In this document: piece by piece, positions 16,707 to 25,264 of the stretch | Layout of the letters: every line of letters begins with the position of its first letter | Numbering within the stretch: the first letter of the stretch is position 1 | Source of the DNA: Pseudomonas frederiksbergensis | GTDB lineage: Bacteria > Pseudomonadota > Gammaproteobacteria > Pseudomonadales > Pseudomonadaceae | NCBI RefSeq assembly: GCF_035751725.1 | Contig: NZ_CP142104.1 | Location: 4,030,001-4,094,000, forward strand | DNA: 64,000 nt | Direction of reading: 5' to 3' | The notes under the pieces: model-generated | Seen by the model: the letters and a program-made list of their open reading frames with translations, nothing else | Told to the model about the DNA's origin: nothing | Databases searched by the model: none | Translations under genes and position numbers: made by a program

Positions 16707-17597
16707 CTACCACCCCAACGAAATCCTACTTTCAAAAAACCGCTCCTGCCCCGTAAGCGGATCGACGAAACGCACACCCTGGGCCAGCAGCTTGAGCGGA
16801 TTGGCATAATCGTCCTCGGCGTCCCGCACCACATCCGGATAGAACGGATCATTACAGATAGCCGCGCCCAAGGCGTTCATGTGAACCCGTAGCTGATGCT
16901 TTTTACCCGTGACTGGGTACAAGCCGTAGCGCCACAGGTCCCCGTTCCTTTCAAGCACTTCCATGGCCGTTTCGGTGTTGGGCTCACCCACCCCTTCCTT
17001 CATCCGGAAGAATGGCTCCCCATCGACCATCCGGCTTTTGTGCACGCGGGGAAAGGTCACCCCAGGCAACGCGGGAGCGATGGCCTGGTAGTACTTTTCA
17101 ATCCGTCGCGTCGGAAACAAGGATTGAAAACGCGAGCGGGTGTCCGGGTTGGCTGAAAACAACACCAGCCCTGCCGTATGCCGATCGATTCGGTGCAAGG
17201 GCACCAGGTGAGGATTGTCCAGGCGACGAATCAACCGCCGCAACAACGTTTGCTCAACATACTCGCCCGCAGGGGTGACGGGCAGGAAATGCGGCTTGTC
17301 CGCCACGATCAGATGCTCGTCGACATGGAGAATCGACTCCACCACCGGAATCGGCTTTTCGTCGGGCACTTCCCGAAAGTAATGAATGCGCAGGCCCTCA
17401 CGGTAAGGCAGGTCGGCTGGAATGGCCTTGCCCTCTGCGTCCAGTACCCGGCCACGGGCGATGCGGTCCTGCCACTGCTCGCGGCTGATTGCACTGAAAT
17501 GCTCGCAGAGACAATCCAACACCGTCTGCCAGGCACCGGGCGGCAAATACAGCGTGCTGGCCTGATGCCGAGCTGCACAAAACGATGAATCGGACAT
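16707..17597 (-). CDS. RluA-family RNA pseudouridine synthase
   Basis: A 296-residue enzyme of the RluA/TruC group. The catalytic motif HRIDRHTAGLVLFS contains the essential Asp; ILHVDEHLIVADKPHFLPVTP and the C-terminal GKKHQLRVHMNALG are the other family blocks. These enzymes isomerise uridine in rRNA or tRNA; the target cannot be told. I start it at ATG 17597 (MSDSSFCAA), with AAGGG upstream. It stands alone. Confidence 0.9.
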   Translation of the reverse strand: MSDSSFCAARHQASTLYLPPGAWQTVLDCLCEHFSAISREQWQDRIARGRVLDAEGKAIPADLPYREGLRIHYFREVPDEKPIPVVESILHVDEHLIVADKPHFLPVTPAGEYVEQTLLRRLIRRLDNPHLVPLHRIDRHTAGLVLFSANPDTRSRFQSLFPTRRIEKYYQAIAPALPGVTFPRVHKSRMVDGEPFFRMKEGVGEPNTETAMEVLERNGDLWRYGLYPVTGKKHQLRVHMNALGAAICNDPFYPDVVRDAEDDYANPLKLLAQGVRFVDPLTGQERFFESRISLGW

Positions 17598-17669
17598 TGA
17601 TAACCCTTGAGCCTGTTGCGGGTTCGGCATTATCCGACAGTCACGCGGACCAGCCCAGCGATGATTGAC

Positions 17670-18020
17670 TCAGGCGGTGATCGGCGTCGGTCGCGCCGCG
17701 GCTTCGGTGAATTCCTTCAACCAGCGCAGCACTTCGACCGCCTCCCAGCGCCCGGGATCGTACAGCGCATACAAAATCCCCTGATACCCCACCACATCCA
17801 GCTGCTTGTGGTAGCCGGCGCGCTGGAACAGCGCTTCTATCTCGGCAAAGCAGGTATTGAAGTGCAGCTTGTTGAAGGGGGTCTTGCCTTCGGTGACCAG
17901 CCCGTCCAGACGCAACTCCAGCACAGCCTCGTGCACAACCTCCACGGGCATCCGGTTCACGCTGTTTTTCAGTTGTTCGACATTGACCAAGGCATGCACT
18001 CCAGATAGCTGTATGGGCAT
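17670..18020 (-). CDS. Conserved hypothetical protein
   Basis: A 116-residue soluble protein that I do not recognise, with a mixed helix/strand pattern and no membrane segment. Notable stretches are FNKLHFNTCFAEIEALFQRAGY and GYQGILYALYDPGRWEAVE. I start it at ATG 18020 because the longer frame (TTG 18101) runs into the 3' end of the upstream gene. It lies 61 bp after the glutaredoxin-like gene on the same strand and may be co-transcribed with it. Confidence 0.65.
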   Translation of the reverse strand: MPIQLSGVHALVNVEQLKNSVNRMPVEVVHEAVLELRLDGLVTEGKTPFNKLHFNTCFAEIEALFQRAGYHKQLDVVGYQGILYALYDPGRWEAVEVLRWLKEFTEAAARPTPITA

Positions 18021-18081
18021 ACAGTAACCGAAGATCGTCTTTTCGCCAATCGCGCAATACCGACCCAACCGATGGAAGGTA

Positions 18082-18318
18082 TCAACGTAGAAACGCGGCA
18101 ACCTGATCTGAATCGAAGGGCCAGTTCAATTCCGCGCCCGAATCGATCCTGCGCAACACGGGAATGCGCAGGCCATAGGCTTCGAACAAGGCCTGGTTTT
18201 CGGCAATATCCACCAGCTCCACCAACAGTCCATGTTCGACGAAGGGCATCAGCTCCCCCTCGGCAACTTCACACAGATGGCAACCCAGGGTGCCGAAAAG
18301 CTGGCATTCAGGTGTCAT
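18082..18318 (-). CDS. Glutaredoxin-like protein (DUF836 family)
   Basis: A 78-residue thioredoxin-fold protein with the redox motif GCHLCEVAEGEL at residues 10-21 and the cis-proline segment IPVLRRIDSG. The small size and CxxC match the glutaredoxin-like family found in many proteobacteria. ATG 18318 is chosen because it puts the CxxC at the usual place; the frame continues upstream to 18456 with no fitting sequence. No clear ribosome site. Substrate unknown. Confidence 0.85.
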   Translation of the reverse strand: MTPECQLFGTLGCHLCEVAEGELMPFVEHGLLVELVDIAENQALFEAYGLRIPVLRRIDSGAELNWPFDSDQVAAFLR

Positions 18319-18507
18319 GGCAGGTACCCAAAAAAGACAGACCGTCATTCTAGGCCCGCCCCACGCAACCGTCGAGCCGCGTACCATGTCGCAGAATGCC
18401 TTGGTAAAACGCTGACGCAAATCATTGAGCCAACATGACTTTCCAGTGATGCTCATTTTTTTCTTCTGTTCTACGCTGGACCTCGGAACCTTGAAACGGA
18501 GTGCCTC

Positions 18508-20220
18508 TTGTACGCCAACCTGCTGATCATCCTTGCCTCGTCCCTGGTGGTCATTGCCCTGTTCAGGCGCCTGCGCCTGCCGCCGGTACTCGGCTACCTG
18601 TGTGTCGGATTGGCCGTCGGGCCCACCGCGCTGGATTGGGTCAACGACAGCGAAGAGCTGCCGGACCTGGCCGAGCTTGGCGTGGTTTTCCTGTTGTTCT
18701 CGTTGGGCCTGGAATTCTCGTTATCGAAGATGTTGGAACTGCGTCGCGTAGTGTTTGGCCTTGGCAGCCTTCAGGTATTGGGTTCAGGAGTTTTGTTGGC
18801 GGTGCTGCTGGCGAGCATTGATGTCCCGATGGCGGCGGCGGTGCTGCTTGGCGCCGGGCTAGCCTTGTCTTCCACGGCCATCGTCAGCAAAGAGCTGACC
18901 AGCCTGGGGGAAATCTTCACCAGCCACGGCCAGAATGCCATCGGTGTGTTGCTGTTCCAGGATGTAGTCGCGGTGTTGCTCCTGACCCTGGTGCCGGTGT
19001 TTGCCGGCAGCAGTGAACAGCCTTGGTATTGGGCATTGCCATTGACGCTGGGCAAGACCTTGGTGCTGTTTGGCGGCCTGTTGCTGGCCAGCCGTTTGTT
19101 GCTGCCGCGGCTGTTCCATGAGGTGGCAGCGTCGCGGTCGGCAGAACTGTTCGTACTGCTGGCCCTGGTGATCGTTTTGCTCACGGCGTGGCTTACGCAC
19201 CTACTTGGCCTTTCCCCCGCCCTGGGCGCGTTCCTCGCCGGCATGCTGCTTGGGGAAAGCCATTACCGGCATCAGATCGAGGCCGATATACGCCCCTTCC
19301 GCGACATCCTGCTGGGGCTTTTCTTTGTCAGCATCGGCATGCTGATCGACCTGCAACTGTTCGTCGACGATGGGCTGTTGATCCTCGGGCTGACACTCGG
19401 GTTGATGCTCATCAAGGGCTGCGTAGTCGCCGTCCTGGTGAAATGGCGCGGCAGCGACGGCGAAACCGCCTGGCGCAGCGGCCTCGCCCTGGCCCAAGGC
19501 GGTGAATTCTGTTTCGCGCTGATGGCGCTGATGCAGCAGAACCGACTCATGCCAGGCGACATCGGCGGCCTGCTCTTGGCCGCCACTTTTTGCTCGATGC
19601 TGTTGACGCCGCTGCTGTTGCGCGCTGCACCGGGCCTGGCCGCGCGGCTGCACCGCAAACCCAACGAAGAGGCGCAGCTGGACCAGATCAGCGCGCTCAA
19701 TGCGGGCTTGTCGAGTCACGTGGTGATTTGCGGGTACGGGCGCGTGGGACAGTCGATCGGACGCTTTCTGCGCCGGGAGGGCCTGGCGTTCGTGGCCCTG
19801 GATGATGATCCGGTCATCATCCGTGAAGCGTCCGTCGGCGAACGATGCGTGCATTACGGAGACTCTCGCCGCGCGGATCTGCTGGAAGCCGTAGGCCTGG
19901 GTCGCGCAAGGCTACTGGTCATCGCGGTGGACAAGACGGACATTGCGATGAGCGTGCTCAAGGAAGCCCGGCGGGTCAACGCGCAAGTGCCCATCCTGGT
20001 GCGTACCCGGGACGACAGCCAACTGGCTGAGTTGCAGGCCGCCGGAGCCACCGAGGTGGTTCCGGAACTGCTGGAGTCGAGCCTGATGCTGGCCTCCCAC
20101 GCGCTGATCATGCTGGGACTGCCCGAACAGCGGGTACGGCACCATGTGGATCAAGTCCGTCACGAGCGCTATGGCTTGCTGCATGGGTTCTATCCCGGCA
20201 ATCAGGACAAGGAGCCGTAG
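18508..20220 (+). CDS. CPA2-family K+/H+ antiporter with TrkA-N domain (Kef/YbaL-like)
   Basis: A 570-residue inner membrane protein. About twelve hydrophobic helices cover residues 1-385, including FLLFSLGLEFSLSKML, ALSSTAIVSKEL and LFQDVVAVLLL, which are typical for Na+/H+ exchanger-type CPA2 proteins. A cytoplasmic TrkA-N Rossmann domain starts at about residue 405 with VVICGYGRVGQSIGRFLRREG. Such proteins move K+ out in exchange for H+, gated by nucleotides or glutathione adducts. The start is TTG 18508. The frame ends 7 bp from the convergent ammonium transporter gene. Confidence 0.92.
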   Translation: MYANLLIILASSLVVIALFRRLRLPPVLGYLCVGLAVGPTALDWVNDSEELPDLAELGVVFLLFSLGLEFSLSKMLELRRVVFGLGSLQVLGSGVLLAVLLASIDVPMAAAVLLGAGLALSSTAIVSKELTSLGEIFTSHGQNAIGVLLFQDVVAVLLLTLVPVFAGSSEQPWYWALPLTLGKTLVLFGGLLLASRLLLPRLFHEVAASRSAELFVLLALVIVLLTAWLTHLLGLSPALGAFLAGMLLGESHYRHQIEADIRPFRDILLGLFFVSIGMLIDLQLFVDDGLLILGLTLGLMLIKGCVVAVLVKWRGSDGETAWRSGLALAQGGEFCFALMALMQQNRLMPGDIGGLLLAATFCSMLLTPLLLRAAPGLAARLHRKPNEEAQLDQISALNAGLSSHVVICGYGRVGQSIGRFLRREGLAFVALDDDPVIIREASVGERCVHYGDSRRADLLEAVGLGRARLLVIAVDKTDIAMSVLKEARRVNAQVPILVRTRDDSQLAELQAAGATEVVPELLESSLMLASHALIMLGLPEQRVRHHVDQVRHERYGLLHGFYPGNQDKEP

Positions 20221-20227
20221 TGATGGC

Positions 20228-21436
20228 TCAGTCCTGGTTGACCGCGCCGATCTTGTGAATCGACAGGTCGGCACCGTAGTACTCTTCTTCCTGAGTCAGC
20301 CGCAAGCCCAGCAAAACCTTGATCACACCGTAGACCGCGAATCCGCCCAGCAGGGCGATCACCACGCCGAGGACAGTGCCGACCAGTTGGCTCGCAAGGC
20401 TCACCCCACCCAAGCCACCCAGGGCGGCCTGGCCAAAAATTCCGCAGGCGATACCGCCCCAGACGCCGCACAATCCATGCAGGGGCCAGACACCAAGCAC
20501 ATCGTCGATTTTCCACTTGCCCTGGGCCGCGGTGAAACACCAGACAAACAAACCGCCGGCAATCGCGCCGGTCGCCAGGGCGCCAACCGGATGCATCAGA
20601 TCGGAGCCGGCGCAGACCGCGACCAGTCCCGCCAACGGGCCGTTATGCAGGAAACCGGGGTCGTTGCGCCCGACAATCAATGCCGTCACGGTCCCGCCGA
20701 CCATCGCCATCAATGAGTTGACCGCCACCAACCCGCTCACGCCGGGCAAGGTCTGGGCGCTCATCACGTTGAAGCCGAACCAACCTACAATAAGGATCCA
20801 GGAACCCAGCGCCAGGAATGGAATGCTCGACGGCGCGAAGGCCACCAGCCGACCGTCCCGGTAACGCCCGTTTCGCGGTCCGAGCAGGAGTACCGCGGCC
20901 AGCGCCAGCCAGCCGCCCATGGCATGCACCACCACGGAGCCGGCAAAATCATGGAAACCGGCGCCGAAGCGTGCTTGCAGCCAAGCCTGCAGGCCAAAAT
21001 TGCCGTTCCAGACCAGACCTTCGAAAAATGGATAGATGAACGCGACGATCAGCACGGTGGCGCATAGCTGCGGGACAAACCTGGCACGCTCGGCTATACC
21101 GCCAGAGATAATGGCCGGAATCGCGGCGGCGAACGTCAGCAAGAAGAAAAACTTCACCAAACTGTAGCCATGGTCAGCGCTGAGAACGGCCGCCGGTTGC
21201 AGGAAGGTCACGCCATAGGAAATCCAATAGCCGATGAAGAAATACGCCAGCGTCGAGACCGCAAAATCACTGAGGATTTTCGACAGGGCGTTAACCTGGT
21301 TTTTCTGCCGGACAGTGCCTACTTCCAGAAACGCAAACCCGGCATGCATGGCCAGGACCATGACCGCGCCGAGCAGGATGAACAGCGTATTGGAGCTATG
21401 GACGAGACTGTCCACAGCGCTTTGCAGATTTTCCAT
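20228..21436 (-). CDS. amtB: Ammonium transporter, Amt family
   Basis: A 402-residue membrane protein with about eleven helices. The twin-histidine pore is seen in GSVVVHAMGG and WPLHGLCGVWGG; FAFLEVGTVRQKNQVN is the first signature helix. It has no long signal sequence and no glnK next to it, unlike the usual glnK-amtB operon, so it is probably a second Amt of the genome. ATG 21436 starts the first predicted helix; the frame runs further upstream without membrane sequence. The gene symbol names the family only. Two TGCACCA-type half sites lie upstream. Confidence 0.88.
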   Translation of the reverse strand: MENLQSAVDSLVHSSNTLFILLGAVMVLAMHAGFAFLEVGTVRQKNQVNALSKILSDFAVSTLAYFFIGYWISYGVTFLQPAAVLSADHGYSLVKFFFLLTFAAAIPAIISGGIAERARFVPQLCATVLIVAFIYPFFEGLVWNGNFGLQAWLQARFGAGFHDFAGSVVVHAMGGWLALAAVLLLGPRNGRYRDGRLVAFAPSSIPFLALGSWILIVGWFGFNVMSAQTLPGVSGLVAVNSLMAMVGGTVTALIVGRNDPGFLHNGPLAGLVAVCAGSDLMHPVGALATGAIAGGLFVWCFTAAQGKWKIDDVLGVWPLHGLCGVWGGIACGIFGQAALGGLGGVSLASQLVGTVLGVVIALLGGFAVYGVIKVLLGLRLTQEEEYYGADLSIHKIGAVNQD

Positions 21437-21496
21437 GGTATTGGCAGACCTGATGAAGTGGAAAAGAGCACCGTGACGGTTCATTCCAGTTGCCAT

Positions 21497-21554
21497 TGCA
21501 CCAAGTTGAAACGATCTTCCGACCATTGTCGGGCAGACGAACCGCTTTGGTGCA
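21497..21554. promoter_or_regulatory. Widely spaced inverted repeat upstream of the amt gene
   Basis: TGCACCAA at 21497-21504 and TTGGTGCA at 21547-21554 are a perfect 8-bp inverted pair 42 bp apart. Each looks like half of an NtrC enhancer (TGCACCA-N5-TGGTGCA), but the spacing is not that of one NtrC dyad. I could not find a clean sigma-54 promoter. Confidence 0.3.
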
Positions 21555-21776
21555 TGAAAGCCGGCAACATGGCGCCCCGCTTGGAGGTGCTTCGCGGGTT
21601 TTGATTATTTGGGTTAAGGTTTTCGGGCTTTCGCCCAGCTTCAGCGCACTGTCACGGGCCAACGCACCAGTACATGGCAGAGACCCGAGCAAAAGTTGTA
21701 CCAGCCAGTTGTACTGAACCTTCCGGCTGGGCTCATACTCGAACGCTTCAGACGTCACTTACGGAGATCCACCCCC

Positions 21777-22091
21777 ATGGCCAGAACCCAGGCAAAGACT
21801 GCTCAAGAAACCCTGATGGAAGATTTTCAGACGCTGGTCAGAGACACCGAACGATTGCTCGACCACACCGCGACGCTGGCCGGCGACCAAGCGGACGAAT
21901 TGCGCAGCCAGATCCACGAAACCCTGCTGCGCGCCCGCGAAACCCTCAAGCTGACGGAAGATTCGGTGCGCGAGCGCGGCCAGGCGGCCGTGATCGCCAC
22001 TGAGGAATACGTGCAGGCCAATCCCTGGCAATCGGTCGGCATCGCGGCGGGCGTGGGCTTCTTGATCGGACTGCTGGCGACACGGCGCTGA
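21777..22091 (+). CDS. DUF883 membrane-anchored ribosome-binding protein (ElaB/YqjD family)
   Basis: A 104-residue protein: a long helical cytoplasmic part (TLVRDTERLLDHTATLAGDQADELRSQ) and one C-terminal membrane helix (WQSVGIAAGVGFLIGLLATRR). E. coli YqjD and ElaB tether stationary-phase ribosomes to the inner membrane. ATG 21777 follows an ACGGAG site. It is the first gene of a three-gene unit with the holin-like and YqjK-like genes, the same order as E. coli yqjD-yqjE-yqjK. Confidence 0.92.
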   Translation: MARTQAKTAQETLMEDFQTLVRDTERLLDHTATLAGDQADELRSQIHETLLRARETLKLTEDSVRERGQAAVIATEEYVQANPWQSVGIAAGVGFLIGLLATRR

Positions 22092-22093
22092 TC

Positions 22094-22483
22094 ATGGGTA
22101 TCGACGAATCCGGATCGCCCGAAACGGGTGCAAAACCGACAGCGCGTCGCCTGGGCGCGGCATTCCTTGGGTTGCTGCACAGTCACGTCGAGTTGTTCGG
22201 CATTGAGCTGCAGGAGCAGAAGGCTCGCACCGTCAGCCTGTTGTTATTCGCCGGCTTGGCGCTGGTTTTCGGCTTGCTGCTGCTGGTTGGACTGTCGGCG
22301 CTGGTGCTGATACTGGTATGGGATACCTACCGCCTGGCGGGAATTATCGGCCTGTGTCTGTTCTATCTGCTGGCGGCGCTGTTCTGCGGGCTTCGACTCA
22401 AGGCAGCGATTTATGATGAGTCCTCGCCGTTCCACGCCACCCTCGAAGAACTGGCCAACGACCGGGAGCGCCTGTTGCCATGA
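22094..22483 (+). CDS. YqjE-like phage-holin-superfamily membrane protein
   Basis: A 129-residue inner membrane protein with two adjacent hydrophobic helices (LLLFAGLALVFGLLLLVGLSALVLILV and LAGIIGLCLFYLLAALFC), the pattern of E. coli YqjE (PF07332). It follows the DUF883 gene by 2 bp and overlaps the next gene by ATGA. The function is unknown; the holin label is by superfamily only. Confidence 0.88.
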   Translation: MGIDESGSPETGAKPTARRLGAAFLGLLHSHVELFGIELQEQKARTVSLLLFAGLALVFGLLLLVGLSALVLILVWDTYRLAGIIGLCLFYLLAALFCGLRLKAAIYDESSPFHATLEELANDRERLLP

Positions 22484-22815
22484 GCCGCCCTAATGTTCCT
22501 CAAGCCCGTACGCGGCAGGAAATGCGCAAGGCGCTGGTGCGTCTGCGCATGGAAATGCATCGCCAGGAAATCCGCCAGGAAACACGCCAATTGCTGCACC
22601 CTTTGCAACGGGTACGCGGGTTCACGCAAAGCTGGCATGAAGGGTTCGGCCTCAAGCACGCCTCGCTTTGGGGCGTCGCGGCTGTGAGCCTGCTCGGCTT
22701 CCTCGGTGGCAAGCGAACCCGCAGCGGCCGCTCCGGTGGCTTGTCGCGCCTGATCCGGCTGGCAACGGCGGTGATTCCGCTGATCAAGCTTGCCAAGAGT
22801 GCACGCAAACCTTGA
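22480..22815 (+). CDS. YqjK-like small basic membrane protein
   Basis: A 111-residue protein rich in Arg, Gln and Lys at the N-terminus (EMRKALVRLRMEMHRQEIRQ) with hydrophobic patches at about 64-75 (WGVAAVSLLGFLGG) and 88-103. Its place after DUF883 and YqjE genes and its size match E. coli YqjK. It overlaps the upstream gene by 4 bp (ATGA), so it is translationally coupled. No function known. Confidence 0.8.
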   Translation: MSRPNVPQARTRQEMRKALVRLRMEMHRQEIRQETRQLLHPLQRVRGFTQSWHEGFGLKHASLWGVAAVSLLGFLGGKRTRSGRSGGLSRLIRLATAVIPLIKLAKSARKP

Positions 22816-22826
22816 GTGCCATTGAC

Positions 22827-22850
22827 CGGGCCTTTCCATCGAAGGGCCCG
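22827..22850. terminator. Hairpin after the DUF883 operon
   Basis: CGGGCCTT and AAGGGCCCG form a GC stem with one bulged G and a 7-base loop, just after the operon stop codon. No clear T-run, so a weak terminator candidate. Confidence 0.4.
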
Positions 22851-22962
22851 ATTCGATTGTCAACGCAACACCTGGGCACACTGATCGAGCCCCACAGGCC
22901 TTGCAGGACATCGCTCGAACCGGGAAGCTAAGGCTTCGACTCATCAAACGGAGCAATCGGCC

Positions 22963-24291
22963 TTGGATTGGCACACCCTGCTGACTCGCGAACGCCTGGG
23001 AAAACCGCTGCACAGTCCGGAAGAACTGGGCCGCAGTCCGTTCCACAAGGATCATGACCGCATCATCTTTTCCGGTGCCTTCCGCCGCCTCGGGCGCAAG
23101 ACGCAGGTGCATCCGGTTTCCAGCAACGACCATATCCACACGCGCCTGACCCACTCGCTGGAGGTCAGTTGCGTTGGCCGCTCCCTGGGTATGCGCGTAG
23201 GAGAAACCATACGCAGCGCCCTGCCCGACTGGTGCGAACCCAGTGACCTGGGCATGGTGGTGCAATCGGCCTGCCTGGCCCACGACATCGGTAACCCGCC
23301 GTTCGGCCACTCGGGGGAGGATGCCATCCGCTACTGGTTCCAACAGGCGGCGGGACGCGGCTGGCTTGACGCGATGAGCGAGGCCGAGCGCAACGACTTT
23401 CTGAACTTCGAAGGCAATGCCCAAGGATTCCGGGTTCTAACACAGCTCGAATACCATCAGTTCGACGGCGGCACCCGGCTGACCTACGCCACCCTCGGCA
23501 CCTACCTGAAATACCCTTGGACCGCTCGCCACGCCGATTCCCTGGGCTACAAGAAGCACAAGTTCGGCTGTTATCAGAGCGAATTGCCCTTACTGGAACA
23601 AATCGCCCATAAACTCGGCCTTCCGCAAATCGAGGACCAGCGATGGGCGAGACATCCGCTGGTCTACCTGATGGAAGCCGCCGATGACATCTGCTACGCC
23701 CTCATCGACCTGGAGGATGGCGTGGAGATGGACCTGCTGGAGTATCCCCAGGTGGAATCGCTGCTCCTGGACCTGGTCGGTGACGATCTGCCAGAGACCT
23801 ACCGTCAACTCGGGCCACAGGATTCGCGACGGCGAAAACTGGCCATCCTGCGGGGCAAGGCCATCGAACACCTCACCAACGCGGCCGCCCGGGCATTCGT
23901 CGAGCAGCAGGAGGCGTTGCTCGCGGGCACGCTACACGGTGACCTGGTGGAACACATGCACGGTCCGGCCAAGCGCTGCGTGTTGAACGCCAAGGACATG
24001 GCACGCAAGAAGATATTCCAGGATAAACGCAAGACCCTGAACGAAATCGGCGCCTACACCACGCTGGAGATCCTGCTCAACGGCTTCTGCGGCGCAGCCC
24101 TTGAACAACACGGTGGACGTACGCCGTCGTTCAAGAATCGCCGGATCCTCGACTTGCTGGGCAATAACGCACCCGATCCTGAAGGCTCGCTCCACAGTGC
24201 CTTCCTGCGGATGATCGACTTTATCGCCGGCATGACCGACAGCTATGCCAGCGAAATGGCCCAGGAAATGACCGGTCGTACGCGTCAATGA
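22963..24291 (+). CDS. dgt: Deoxyguanosinetriphosphate triphosphohydrolase
   Basis: A 442-residue HD-superfamily enzyme that splits dNTPs into nucleoside and triphosphate. The metal site is in RLTHSLEV and [18 protein letters not shown]; the opening [20 protein letters not shown] is family-typical, and [17 protein letters not shown] is the third motif. The start is TTG 22963, with GGAG upstream. The length is typical for the dGTPase-like type 2 subfamily. It is monocistronic here. Confidence 0.93.
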   Translation: MDWHTLLTRERLGKPLHSPEELGRSPFHKDHDRIIFSGAFRRLGRKTQVHPVSSNDHIHTRLTHSLEVSCVGRSLGMRVGETIRSALPDWCEPSDLGMVVQSACLAHDIGNPPFGHSGEDAIRYWFQQAAGRGWLDAMSEAERNDFLNFEGNAQGFRVLTQLEYHQFDGGTRLTYATLGTYLKYPWTARHADSLGYKKHKFGCYQSELPLLEQIAHKLGLPQIEDQRWARHPLVYLMEAADDICYALIDLEDGVEMDLLEYPQVESLLLDLVGDDLPETYRQLGPQDSRRRKLAILRGKAIEHLTNAAARAFVEQQEALLAGTLHGDLVEHMHGPAKRCVLNAKDMARKKIFQDKRKTLNEIGAYTTLEILLNGFCGAALEQHGGRTPSFKNRRILDLLGNNAPDPEGSLHSAFLRMIDFIAGMTDSYASEMAQEMTGRTRQ

Positions 24292-24637
24292 AATGACCGG
24301 CCACGTCACCGCCCCCGCGTGCGATAGGGGGCATCCCTCTATTGATGCTCACGCGAACTTGCGGTTAAACGCTCCAACCGCGTGGAAAGCGCTGGCGCGT
24401 GGTCGGAAATTACTTTTCCTGTTTATTACGCAATAACGAAAATACTTACAGTACTAAACACTAAAACATACATTTCTTACCCCTCCGCCTACCTAAAGCC
24501 GAAATACGTCGTGGTACCTCGCCTCTTTTTTTGTAGGAAAGTTCTGAAATTCGCCATGTCCGCCTGTCTCCTCGTACGACCTGACCTTAACTGGGCTAAG
24601 GTGCGCGCTTTATTTAAGCTTGTAGGGGACTTTATTC
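24292..24637. other. AT-rich promoter region of the Roc/Bvg-type system
   Basis: No supported gene. GC content drops between 24400 and 24640 compared with both sides, typical of a promoter or weakly transferred upstream segment. A frame starting at 24382 has no protein-like composition and runs into the regulator gene. The regulator's ribosome site TAGGGG is at about 24625. Confidence 0.5.
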
Positions 24638-25264
24638 ATGAACTCCGTTTTCATTGTCGACGATCATCCGGTCATCCGCCTCGCCGTTCGAATGCTGTTG
24701 GAGCATGAAGGCTATAAAGTCGTAGGGGAAACTGACAACGGCGTCGATGCGATGCAAATGGTGCGTGAATGCATGCCGGACCTGGTGATCCTGGACATCA
24801 GCATTCCAAAACTCGACGGGCTGGAAATCCTTTCGCGCTTCAATGCCATGACCACTCCGCTCAAGACCTTGGTACTGACTGCGCAATCCCCGACGCTGTT
24901 CGGTATCCGCTGCATGCAATCCGGTGCTTCCGGCTACGTTTGCAAACAAGAGGACCTCAGCGAACTTGTCAGCGCAATCAAAGCGGTGTTGTCCGGGTAC
25001 AACTACTTCCCGAGCCAGGCACTTACACCGGTTTCCCAAGACGATCCTCGCAGTATCGAGCTGGATCTTTTCAAAAGCGTCAATGACCGTGAACTGATGG
25101 TATTGCAACTCTTTGCCCAGGGACGTACCAACAAGGAAATAGCCAAAGGCATGTTTCTGAGCAATAAAACTGTCAGCACTTATAAAAAACGACTCATGCA
25201 GAAACTTAAAGTCAAGTCTTTGGTAGACCTGATTGAAATGGCAAAGCGAAACGCCTTGGTGTGA
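24638..25264 (+). CDS. Response regulator, BvgA/EvgA/RocA type
   Basis: A 208-residue regulator. The receiver has FIVDDHPVIRLAVRMLL and phospho-acceptor Asp53 in LVILDISIPKLDG; the LuxR-type helix-turn-helix is VNDRELMVLQLFAQGRTNKEIAKGMFLSNKTVSTYKKRL. It is followed with a GTGA overlap by its likely partner, a five-part unorthodox kinase. This pairing is that of BvgAS, EvgAS and the P. aeruginosa Roc (SadARS) systems, which control fimbriae, virulence or acid resistance. The exact targets are not visible. Confidence 0.92.
   Translation: MNSVFIVDDHPVIRLAVRMLLEHEGYKVVGETDNGVDAMQMVRECMPDLVILDISIPKLDGLEILSRFNAMTTPLKTLVLTAQSPTLFGIRCMQSGASGYVCKQEDLSELVSAIKAVLSGYNYFPSQALTPVSQDDPRSIELDLFKSVNDRELMVLQLFAQGRTNKEIAKGMFLSNKTVSTYKKRLMQKLKVKSLVDLIEMAKRNALV

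Noticed and set aside
24382..24708. 108-codon frame upstream of the RocA-type regulator
   Set aside because: AT-rich, no homologue-like sequence, and it overlaps the true regulator start.
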